Shown: in pieces, positions 1 through 5,433 of the stretch
Numbering within the stretch: position 1 is the first letter of the stretch
How the letters are laid out: the number at the start of each line of letters is the position of its first letter
Assembly (NCBI GenBank): GCA_002169865.1
Contig: NHIC01000003.1
Location: 20,084 to 25,516, forward strand
DNA length: 5,433 nt
Reading direction: 5' to 3'
DNA from: Flavobacteriaceae bacterium TMED179
GTDB taxonomy: Bacteria; Bacteroidota; Bacteroidia; Flavobacteriales; Flavobacteriaceae
Notes under the pieces: model-generated
Database searches by the model: none
What the model was told of the DNA's origin: nothing
The model's input: the letters and a program-made list of their open reading frames with translations, nothing else
Position numbers and translations under genes: made by a program

Positions 1-150
1 GAAAAGATTATTGATAAAGCCACTTTTGAAAAACCACATCAATATTCGGAGGGAATTGAATATGTTATTGTTAATGGTAAAGTGACAGTTGAAAAAGGTA
101 TCTTTAACCCTATAAAAGCAGGTGAAGTTTTGAAAAAAGTAAATCAATAA
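1..150 (+). CDS. C-terminal end of a D-aminoacylase-like amidohydrolase (partial)
   Basis: An open frame enters from the left edge and runs 49 codons to a TAA at 148-150. The peptide carries the tail signature of N-acyl-D-amino-acid deacylases (D-aminoacylases): a D-x-A-T-F-E-x-P-H-Q-Y run at about residues 5-15 of the fragment, then E-G-I-E-Y-V-I-V-N-G-K, the closing beta-strands of the small sandwich domain of the amidohydrolase superfamily. Members remove the acyl group from N-acyl-D-amino acids with a metal-dependent TIM-barrel domain. That barrel, the metal ligands and any signal peptide lie outside the window, so activity cannot be judged here. The next gene starts 11 bases later on the same strand, so the two are probably co-transcribed. 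Family assignment rests on recalled family sequence. Other amidohydrolases with the same tail remain possible. Confidence 0.82.
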   Translation, partial: EKIIDKATFEKPHQYSEGIEYVIVNGKVTVEKGIFNPIKAGEVLKKVNQ

Positions 151-161
151 AATATAACTAT

Positions 162-1103
162 ATGATTAAAAGTTTACATATAATTTTATTATTTCTGATT
201 ATAGGATGTTCAAAAGTAGAAAATTTAGATTCGACCGATATAAATAATCTTGAAATATCTTTAGGAATCGATGCTAGTGAAACCCCATTTGAAGGGGACT
301 ATTTATTTTTTAAGGATATAAATTATGGAAAGAAAGAAAGAAATCAACTTGATATTTTACTTCCACAGGTTAATCAGATTTTAGGAGCTGTAATTTTTTT
401 TCATGGGGGAGCCTTTTTATTTGGCACTAAAGATGATCTTTATGAAGGGGAGCTAAAAGAGATTATTGCTTCAATATTAGAGCAAAATATTGCAGTAATT
501 AATGCAGAATATACTTTTATAAACGATCCTCAGTCCGAAGGTGTAATAACTTCACTTGAAGACGGTAGATCAGTAATAAATTTCATTACTGACCGTTTAA
601 TGTTGTTAAATATCCCTAGAAATAAATTGATTTTAGCAGGTGTATCAGCTGGGGCTGGCATAGCACAATGGAATGGATTCAGGGAAATTAGTAATAGGCA
701 AGTACAGGGAATATTTGCATCTATAGCCCAAAGTAGTTATGATTTATATCAATGGGAACAACTTTTTCCAGATTTTTCTGTAGATGAGCTAAGATTAACC
801 TCAACTGATTTAGAAGACCTTTTCTTAAAGTTTTATAACGGAACTCCAACAAAAGAAAAATCTGAGCTTTTAGATTATAGAAGTCAAATAGATTCTAATG
901 ACCCTCCCTTTTATGTCTTCAACCCTGTTTATGAAGATGTTGTTTTAGAAACAGATAATAGTATTGATTTTAATGTTTTATTCCATAGTTACAAGCATGC
1001 TGACTTTTTACGTAAAAAAGCTGTTGAAGTAGGTCTAGAATATTCAGGAGCCTATCAAGAATCCCCTTTGGAATTTATACAAAGGGTTCTTAAGAAGAAC
1101 TAA
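162..1103 (+). CDS. Alpha/beta-hydrolase-fold lipoprotein (esterase/lipase-like)
   Basis: This 313-residue protein begins with a lipoprotein signal peptide: K3, a hydrophobic stretch at 5-14, and the lipobox I-I-G-C with Cys16 as the lipidated residue. It should therefore sit on the periplasmic side of the inner membrane or in the outer membrane. The lipobox fixes the ATG start. An alpha/beta-hydrolase domain follows: the oxyanion-hole motif H-G-G at 81-83 after a hydrophobic strand, an A-E-Y strand end near 115-117, and the nucleophile elbow G-V-S-A-G at 160-164 with Ser162 as the likely nucleophile. The layout resembles HSL/carboxylesterase-type enzymes that cleave ester or amide bonds. The acid may be Asp259, after the P-P strand near 248-254. 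The usual late catalytic His is not obvious: only His275 and His279 occur in the C-terminal third. It lies 11 bases after the D-aminoacylase end, probably in one operon. The substrate is unknown. Confidence 0.85.
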   Translation: MIKSLHIILLFLIIGCSKVENLDSTDINNLEISLGIDASETPFEGDYLFFKDINYGKKERNQLDILLPQVNQILGAVIFFHGGAFLFGTKDDLYEGELKEIIASILEQNIAVINAEYTFINDPQSEGVITSLEDGRSVINFITDRLMLLNIPRNKLILAGVSAGAGIAQWNGFREISNRQVQGIFASIAQSSYDLYQWEQLFPDFSVDELRLTSTDLEDLFLKFYNGTPTKEKSELLDYRSQIDSNDPPFYVFNPVYEDVVLETDNSIDFNVLFHSYKHADFLRKKAVEVGLEYSGAYQESPLEFIQRVLKKN

Positions 1104-1136
1104 AGAATATGATTATATTTTTGACAGCTATTTATT

Positions 1137-1748
1137 TTAATTACCTGCCACTGTCTTGAATACGTAGAAAAGTTCTGACGCAATTTGGTCTGAGCATTCA
1201 CCATATCTATATTTTTCTTCAGGAGTATTATCAAATTTTTTTGGGTCCTTGTATTGAATTGGAATTCGAATTTCTGCACCTGGAATTAATGGACAATTTT
1301 CATCTGCGTGTGAACAATTCATTATTGCAGCAAATGAATCTTTTTTATTTATTGGGTGATCATAAAGCTTTGAAAAACACTTTATATCTTCATTGTCTTT
1401 ATCATATGAAATGTAATAAAAAGGATTTTTATTTTTTCTGTCTATTTTTATTTCAAAACCACTACGTCTTATTGTATCTACTGCTATTTCGTTGAATGTT
1501 GTAACTTCGGTTCCTCCAGAATAGCAGTTAGCTTCAATATTATAGAAAACCGCTGCTGTATGTGCCCAGATCTGTGAAAATTGACTCCTACGAGAATTGT
1601 GAGTACATATAAAGTTGAGATTTATCTCTATATTTTCTTTACATTTTTTTTTTATAAAATCAATAAAAACTTCTAAAATGGCTTTTCGCTCCTCTTCGAT
1701 GTTTATATTTAATATTCTCTTAATATTTTTTTCTAAGGCTAAAAACAT
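1137..1748 (-). CDS. Arsenate-reductase-like / low-molecular-weight tyrosine-phosphatase-like protein, long form
   Basis: This 203-residue protein is predicted to be cytoplasmic, with no signal peptide or membrane helix. An N-terminal helical region (about 1-40) precedes a LMW-phosphatase fold whose P-loop is C48-T-H-N-S-R-R54-S55, a C-x5-R anion-binding loop. Further on, C145-S-H-A-D-E-N-C152-P copies the redox helix of thioredoxin-coupled arsenate reductases, where Cys82 and Cys89 (also seven apart) relay the disulfide after the P-loop cysteine attacks arsenate. K-D-P at 167-169 fits the general-acid Asp position. So all three relay cysteines are present. The classical enzyme has about 131 residues. 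This one is longer because of the N-terminal region and about 25 extra residues between P-loop and second cysteine. It is the last gene of the minus-strand unit, 13 bases after the symporter. No Shine-Dalgarno sequence is seen before the ATG. Arsenate reduction is likely but a phosphatase role is not excluded. Confidence 0.82.
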   Translation of the reverse strand: MFLALEKNIKRILNINIEEERKAILEVFIDFIKKKCKENIEINLNFICTHNSRRSQFSQIWAHTAAVFYNIEANCYSGGTEVTTFNEIAVDTIRRSGFEIKIDRKNKNPFYYISYDKDNEDIKCFSKLYDHPINKKDSFAAIMNCSHADENCPLIPGAEIRIPIQYKDPKKFDNTPEEKYRYGECSDQIASELFYVFKTVAGN

Positions 1749-1761
1749 AAATATTTTAAAA

Positions 1762-3303
1762 TTAATGAAAAATAAAATGAATAAAAATTAAAATCAAAAC
1801 TAATGCCCACCCCCAATTTCTACTTCTATTACTTGCGGAGGAGAATAATCTAAAAAGGTTATTAAGCTGTCCTTTACTTCCTAAAATACCCAAAACCAAA
1901 CCACTAAAAATTACCCAAAAAGCTCTTACAAAGTAATTCATTTCAGGGACAAGAAATTGAATTCCAATATTAACAGGTAATGTTATTAAAAAGGCCAACA
2001 AAACAATTTTTATGTTTGGTTTATATAGTAAAACTGCACAACTAATTAAGACTACAACACCACAATTTATAAAATAACGTAAATTATTTAAGGTGTGTGT
2101 GAAAGCCGATTTAGGATTATCAAATTTTAGGTACAATATGATTAGGCCCATGATTAATGCAGTTCCAAGACTGAAAAGAATAGCTTTTCTACCTGCCCTA
2201 ATTTTCTGTTTATCATTAGCTTTTTTGTTAATATAAATTGAATAGATGTCTGTAGACCAAAGCGTAGCTAGTGAATTGAAGGTGGAATCAACAGTACTCA
2301 TTAGTGAAGCGAACAAACCACAAAGTATAATTCCTTTTATACCAACAGGTAAATAGGTCTTGACAAGATAGGGAAAAGCCAAATCTGGCTCCCCTAATCT
2401 ATCTCCTAGGATTCCATATAATGCAATACCTGGAATTATTATTATTACTGCCATGAAAAATTTAATTAGACCACCTACCATTAATCCAGTTTGGGCATGG
2501 GAAATACTTCTAGCAGCAAGTGCTCTTTGCATAATTGTTTGATTTGCACACCAGTAATTTATATTTAAAAAAAATAAACCAAATAAATGTGTCCATGGCA
2601 AAGTGGGATGGTCGATAGGGAGATGAAGGTGCATTTTATTGGGAGTCTTAATATATAATTGTTCCCACCCACCTAGTTGATAAACAGCTGTAAAACAGAC
2701 AACAATTCCCCCAATAAGCAAAATACTAAATTGTATTATATCAGTTTTAACAACTGCGCTTAAGCCTCCAAAATAAGTATATATAGCTGAGAAACAACCT
2801 AAAATGAAAATTAAAATACCAATGCGTATTATGCGGTTTTGATGTAAAAAAGAAAGTTGCTCTCCAAAAACCATATCAGCTGCATATGCACCCCAGAACA
2901 ATGCTGCTCCAAGTGTTACTGTTGCAAATAGAACGATATTGGACAATGAATAAAATAAAGCAATTCTATGGCCTAATTTTTTTGAAATAAATTGGGTTAT
3001 TGTGGTGATTTTCTCTCTAAGAAATAGTGGGACAAAGACAAAAGCTCCTAATAAAATACCCTGTACCGCATTTATTTCAAGGTTAGCCTGAGCTAGCCCA
3101 TATAGATATGCAGATCCCATCATTCCTAAAAATTGATAACCTTGAATATTTGTTGCAATGGTTGACAGGGCAATTGAATACCAAGGTAGATTACGAGAAC
3201 TTAAAAAGTATTCATCTGCAGAACTATTATTATTTATTTTACCATTTAAAGCTACTAGTAAAACAACGGTAAAATAAATCAACACAATTATAAAGTCGAT
3301 CAT
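1762..3303 (-). CDS. Sodium:solute symporter (SSS/SLC5 family), SGLT-like
   Basis: This 513-residue inner-membrane protein has about 14 hydrophobic segments by eye (roughly 2-20, 43-65, 77-95, 117-143, 160-180, 186-209, 236-253, 273-298, 319-338, 372-392, 408-426, 429-450, 456-474, 498-512), matching the 14-helix plan of the Vibrio galactose symporter vSGLT (about 543 residues). Family signatures include Y-F-L-S-S-R-N-L-P at 32-40, F-G-G-L-S-A-V-V-K-T-D at 178-188, A-N-Q-T-I-M-Q-R at 253-260 and S-T-V-D-S-T-F-N-S at 336-344. Aligned by eye to vSGLT, the Na2-site residues Ala62, Ile65, Ser364 and Ser365 correspond to Ala50, Ile53, Ser336 and Thr337. Sugar-contacting Asn64, Gln69, Glu88 and Lys294 correspond to Asn52, Gln57, Glu76 and Lys281. 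It therefore probably imports a sugar-like solute with Na+. It starts 4 bases after the monooxygenase stop, so the two are likely translationally linked. Confidence 0.93.
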   Translation of the reverse strand: MIDFIIVLIYFTVVLLVALNGKINNNSSADEYFLSSRNLPWYSIALSTIATNIQGYQFLGMMGSAYLYGLAQANLEINAVQGILLGAFVFVPLFLREKITTITQFISKKLGHRIALFYSLSNIVLFATVTLGAALFWGAYAADMVFGEQLSFLHQNRIIRIGILIFILGCFSAIYTYFGGLSAVVKTDIIQFSILLIGGIVVCFTAVYQLGGWEQLYIKTPNKMHLHLPIDHPTLPWTHLFGLFFLNINYWCANQTIMQRALAARSISHAQTGLMVGGLIKFFMAVIIIIPGIALYGILGDRLGEPDLAFPYLVKTYLPVGIKGIILCGLFASLMSTVDSTFNSLATLWSTDIYSIYINKKANDKQKIRAGRKAILFSLGTALIMGLIILYLKFDNPKSAFTHTLNNLRYFINCGVVVLISCAVLLYKPNIKIVLLAFLITLPVNIGIQFLVPEMNYFVRAFWVIFSGLVLGILGSKGQLNNLFRLFSSASNRSRNWGWALVLILIFIHFIFH

Positions 3304-3307
3304 ACTC

Positions 3308-4453
3308 TTATACCCTTTTTCCCCTTCCTAAAGGACTATTTGGAGTCTTTTTTGGGATACGTCCGAAAATTTCAGGAAGAGAAACAGTTTTGATTTTAGG
3401 CAGTACATATTTTGCAAATAATTCACATTCTTGCTTGTGTGGATAACCCGATAAAATAAAGGACCGAATTCCCATCTTCATATAATTTTTCAATTTCTCA
3501 ACTACTTGATCTGGATTTCCTACAATTGCTGCTCCACATCCAGATCGAGCAAGACCAATACCTGTCCATAAATTGGGCTCTACATAATAATTTTTATCTG
3601 ATTCTTCTCTTAATATTGACTGTCTTGCTACACCCAAAGAATTAGAATCTTGAGAACGGTTTCGAATATCTTTTCCCAAATCAAGTTCTAACTTTGATAA
3701 TAAACCCTTAGCATACTCACGAGCTTCTTTTTCTGTTTTTCTAACGATAATATGAACACGTAAACCAAATTGTACCTTTCGATTATAGAATGCAGCTTTT
3801 TCAGTCATTTTATCCATTAGTGCTTTTATTTTATTTTTTGTTTCAGGCCACATTAGGTAAACATCACAGTGCTCCGCACAAAGGTCAATTCCATCTGCAG
3901 AGTAGCCTCCGAAATAAAGTAATGGACCTCCTTTTTGATAAGTTTTCGTAGGGGTAGAAGATAATTTAAATTTGTAATAATTACCTTCAAAATTAATATA
4001 ATCTTCTGACCAGGCTTGTTTTAAAATTTTGATTACTTCTCTGGAACGGGAATATCTTTCTGAAGAAGACAATTGATCTCCAGGCAAATCAGATGAAATA
4101 ATATTTATAGTTAGTCGACCTTTAAGCATGTGGTCAATGGTAGCAATACTTCTTGCAAGCATAGGTGGATGTATCTCTCCACAACGAATCGCAGCTAATA
4201 GATTGATTTTCTTGGTTAAAGGTGCCATTGCTGCAACAAATGAAAGTGTGTCTTGGCCTACTTGGTATGAGGAAGGACATAATACATTTCGAAAGCCAAG
4301 ATTGTCTGCAGTTTTTACGATTTCAGAAGTATTTTCCCAACTACTTTTATATGCTGGGTTTCGATTCCCTAAAAAATCATCATCACCATCACAAAGAGGT
4401 GCAAACCATGATATTTCCGCACCATCAATATCTAATGAATCTATGCCTTTCAT
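3308..4453 (-). CDS. LLM-class flavin-dependent monooxygenase, alkanesulfonate monooxygenase (SsuD)-like
   Basis: This 381-residue cytoplasmic TIM-barrel protein resembles E. coli SsuD along its length. SsuD uses reduced FMN and O2 to cleave alkanesulfonates into aldehyde and sulfite. Shared blocks include S-E-R-Y at 131-134, Y-F-G-G at 180-183, F-G-L-R-V-H-I-I-V-R at 229-238, P-N-L-W-T-G-I-G-L-A-R at 293-303 and S-G-Y-P-H at 335-339. Arg232, His234, Arg303 and Tyr337 match SsuD Arg226, His228, Arg297 and Tyr331 (mature numbering), all shifted by six. SsuD Cys54 is not conserved: Val65 or Gly66 occupies that place. The N-terminal His of SsuD is also changed (Cys21 region), and the loop before S-E-R-Y is shorter. 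An in-frame TAG directly precedes the ATG, fixing the start. It is the first gene of the minus-strand unit. No flavin reductase gene is nearby. A different sulfonate, a sulfone or another heteroatom compound may be the substrate. Confidence 0.9.
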   Translation of the reverse strand: MKGIDSLDIDGAEISWFAPLCDGDDDFLGNRNPAYKSSWENTSEIVKTADNLGFRNVLCPSSYQVGQDTLSFVAAMAPLTKKINLLAAIRCGEIHPPMLARSIATIDHMLKGRLTINIISSDLPGDQLSSSERYSRSREVIKILKQAWSEDYINFEGNYYKFKLSSTPTKTYQKGGPLLYFGGYSADGIDLCAEHCDVYLMWPETKNKIKALMDKMTEKAAFYNRKVQFGLRVHIIVRKTEKEAREYAKGLLSKLELDLGKDIRNRSQDSNSLGVARQSILREESDKNYYVEPNLWTGIGLARSGCGAAIVGNPDQVVEKLKNYMKMGIRSFILSGYPHKQECELFAKYVLPKIKTVSLPEIFGRIPKKTPNSPLGRGKRV

Positions 4454-4499
4454 CTATGTAAAAATATAAAAGAAATGTTATAATTTAACTTTTTCCTAC

Positions 4500-4531
4500 T
4501 TTGGCTGTCATAATATAAAATGGTAACTTTT
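4500..4531 (+). promoter_or_regulatory. Candidate Bacteroidota-type promoter for the GLPGLI gene
   Basis: TTTG at 4500-4503 is followed, after 20 bases, by TAACTTTT at 4524-4531. This fits the Bacteroidota -33 TTTG / -7 TAnnTTTG pattern, with one mismatch at the last base of the -7 element. Transcription would start near 4538, about a dozen bases before the ATG at 4551. AT-rich sequence produces such matches by chance, so this is a candidate only. Confidence 0.4.
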
Positions 4532-4541
4532 AAGCTTAAAA
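4528..4541. repeat. Perfect 14-base palindrome in the divergent intergenic region
   Basis: TTTTAAGCTTAAAA reads identically on both strands and does not extend further, since the flanking bases C4527 and T4542 do not pair. It overlaps the end of the candidate -7 element and the expected transcription start of the GLPGLI gene, a position where a dimeric repressor would act. It lies 75 bases upstream of the monooxygenase start on the other strand. A regulator-binding role is inferred from position and symmetry only. A restriction-site-like palindrome arising by chance in AT-rich DNA is quite possible. Confidence 0.3.
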
Positions 4542-4550
4542 TATAATTAA

Positions 4551-5360
4551 ATGAATTTATTCAATATTTTTTCTCTAATTGCTCTAACTGCTTTCCCTTT
4601 TTTTGAAAATAATTCTTTGATAGTACAGGAATTCCAGGGAAGAGCTTATTATTTTTCTAAAACTAAAATGGAACTTGGAAGTTGGGGTGCTAGAATGAGC
4701 GAAGCACAAAAAAAGCAAATAAAAAGTAGATTAAAAAATAGATTGGAAAAGACTTTTGTATTGGTTTTTAATAAAAATGAATCCTTATTCTATGAAGAAG
4801 AAAAAGTAGATGCGATTTCAGGTGCAACAGATTCTTGGGGAAGTAATTTTGCTAGAGGTAAGCAATATAAAAACGTAAATGAGAACAAACTAATTCAGGC
4901 TCAGGAATTTTATGGAAAGCGTTTTTTGGTTAAGGATGAATTACAGACAATTAAATGGAAAATGGGCTCTGAATCGAAACAAGTTGGAAATTATTTATGT
5001 TTTAAGGCTACTGCTGTGGTTCCTGAAAAAGAATTATCATGGTATAATTTTACATGGAGTGATTTAAATGCTGATAAAGAGAATCCTGAAATAAAATTAA
5101 CTCAAGTTGAAGCATGGTATACTCTTCAAATACCACTTCAACAGGGGCCTGCAGAATACTGGGGACTCCCAGGATTAATTCTTGAGGTTAGTGCAGGAAA
5201 TACAACTATGCTTTGTTCACAAGTAGTAATTAATCCGACAGATAAGGTAGAAATAAAAACCCCTGACAAAGGCAAGGAGATTACCAAATTAGATTACAGC
5301 AATACCATACAAAGTAAAATGTTAGAGATGAGAAACAACCGAGGTAGAAGAAGAGGATAA
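4551..5360 (+). CDS. GLPGLI family protein (Bacteroidota-specific secreted protein)
   Basis: This 269-residue protein carries the naming motif G-L-P-G-L-I at 205-210 inside G-P-A-E-Y-W, followed by L-E-V. It also has other family hallmarks: F-x-G-x-A near 28-32, F-L-V-x-D near 125-129, W-K-M near 136-138, G-N-Y-L-C-F-K-A-T near 146-154 and A-W-Y-T at 188-191. These proteins are restricted to Bacteroidota, and their biochemical role is unknown. They often lie beside TonB-dependent receptor genes. The N-terminus is hydrophobic at about 3-18 and probably an export signal, although it lacks the usual basic residues and has no clear cleavage site. An in-frame TAA directly precedes the ATG, so the start cannot lie upstream, and the next Met is residue 40. 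The C-terminus ends in a strongly basic tail (R-N-N-R-G-R-R-R-G, 261-269). It is transcribed divergently from the monooxygenase unit. Confidence 0.9.
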   Translation: MNLFNIFSLIALTAFPFFENNSLIVQEFQGRAYYFSKTKMELGSWGARMSEAQKKQIKSRLKNRLEKTFVLVFNKNESLFYEEEKVDAISGATDSWGSNFARGKQYKNVNENKLIQAQEFYGKRFLVKDELQTIKWKMGSESKQVGNYLCFKATAVVPEKELSWYNFTWSDLNADKENPEIKLTQVEAWYTLQIPLQQGPAEYWGLPGLILEVSAGNTTMLCSQVVINPTDKVEIKTPDKGKEITKLDYSNTIQSKMLEMRNNRGRRRG

Positions 5361-5425
5361 TTATACTTGGCCAACATATATAAAATCAAATATGGAAATA
5401 GTTCTTCTTTGATAATTTCATCTAT

Positions 5426-5433
5426 ATGAACAA
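5426..5433 (+). other. Possible start codon of a further gene cut by the window edge
   Basis: An ATG at 5426-5428 opens a frame (Met, Asn, then a partial codon) that leaves the window, 65 bases after the GLPGLI stop and on the same strand. The only other ATG in the spacer, at 5392, closes after six codons. GLPGLI genes are commonly followed by TonB-dependent receptor genes, so a start here is plausible. Two codons cannot prove it. I see no terminator hairpin in the spacer between 5361 and 5425. Confidence 0.25.

Noticed and set aside
1086..1100. Hairpin GTTCTT-AAG-AAGAAC just before the lipoprotein stop codon, considered as a terminator
   Set aside because: The stem has only six mostly A-T pairs with a three-base loop, lies inside the coding sequence, and no run of T follows directly. 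A T-rich stretch begins only about 17 bases later.
1241..1495. 84-codon open frame on the plus strand
   Set aside because: It lies entirely inside, and antisense to, the arsenate-reductase-like gene, whose conserved cysteine motifs show which strand is coding. The translated product has no recognisable domain.
3304..3330. Purine-rich stretch (minus strand) ahead of the symporter start, considered as a Shine-Dalgarno site
   Set aside because: The G-rich bases encode the Arg/Lys/Gly tail of the monooxygenase and lie partly too far from the ATG. Other genes in the window do without such a site, so I could not separate it from coding constraint.
4222..4461. 79-codon open frame on the plus strand with a run of five histidines
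   Set aside because: The histidine run is the antisense reading of the Asp-rich codons (Asp-Gly-Asp-Asp-Asp) of the monooxygenase. It is not evidence of a metal-binding peptide.
4128..4469. 113-codon open frame on the plus strand
   Set aside because: It is antisense to the well-conserved N-terminal part of the SsuD-like monooxygenase and has no recognisable motif.
4454..4550. Promoter for the minus-strand unit
   Set aside because: TATATTTT-like -7 matches exist on the minus strand, but none has a TTTG element at the right distance, and AT-rich sequence gives many such matches.
5367..5374. Eight-base palindrome TTGGCCAA in the spacer after the GLPGLI gene
   Set aside because: It is too short to be meaningful, with no flanking T run or second copy nearby.

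Overview
The window looks like chromosomal DNA from a member of the Bacteroidota, most likely a Flavobacteriia-type (possibly marine) bacterium. The base composition is strongly AT-rich, start codons lack clear Shine-Dalgarno sequences and sit behind A/T-rich leaders, one candidate promoter has the Bacteroidota TTTG / TAnnTTTG form, and one gene encodes a GLPGLI-family protein, a family typical of this phylum. The species cannot be named from the sequence.

Layout. (1) Positions 1-1103, plus strand: the last 49 codons of a D-aminoacylase-like amidohydrolase, then after 11 bases a lipoprotein of the alpha/beta-hydrolase fold. (2) Positions 1137-4453, minus strand: a tight three-gene unit transcribed leftward. 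It runs from an SsuD-like flavin-dependent (LLM class) monooxygenase, 4 bases to a 14-helix sodium:solute symporter of the SGLT type, then 13 bases to a long arsenate-reductase-like / low-molecular-weight phosphatase-like protein. It converges on the lipoprotein gene with a 33-base gap. (3) Positions 4551-5360, plus strand: a GLPGLI-family protein diverging from the monooxygenase across a 97-base region. That region holds a candidate promoter and a perfect 14-base palindrome. (4) 73 bases of spacer at the right end, with a possible start codon of a further gene at 5426.

How the genes may work together. The upstream pair suggests hydrolysis of an N-acyl or ester substrate. The three-gene minus unit is the most interesting part. 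A symporter with SGLT-like Na+ and sugar-site residues is packed between a monooxygenase related to alkanesulfonate desulfonation enzymes and a protein carrying the complete three-cysteine layout of thioredoxin-coupled arsenate reductases. This suggests uptake of a small organic compound (for example a sulfonated or arsenic-bearing sugar), oxidative cleavage of its heteroatom-carbon bond, and handling of the released oxyanion. That pathway is an inference. The tight packing and the family assignments are directly supported. There is no gene-free stretch longer than 300 bases, and I saw no RNA gene, mobile element, CRISPR array or origin.
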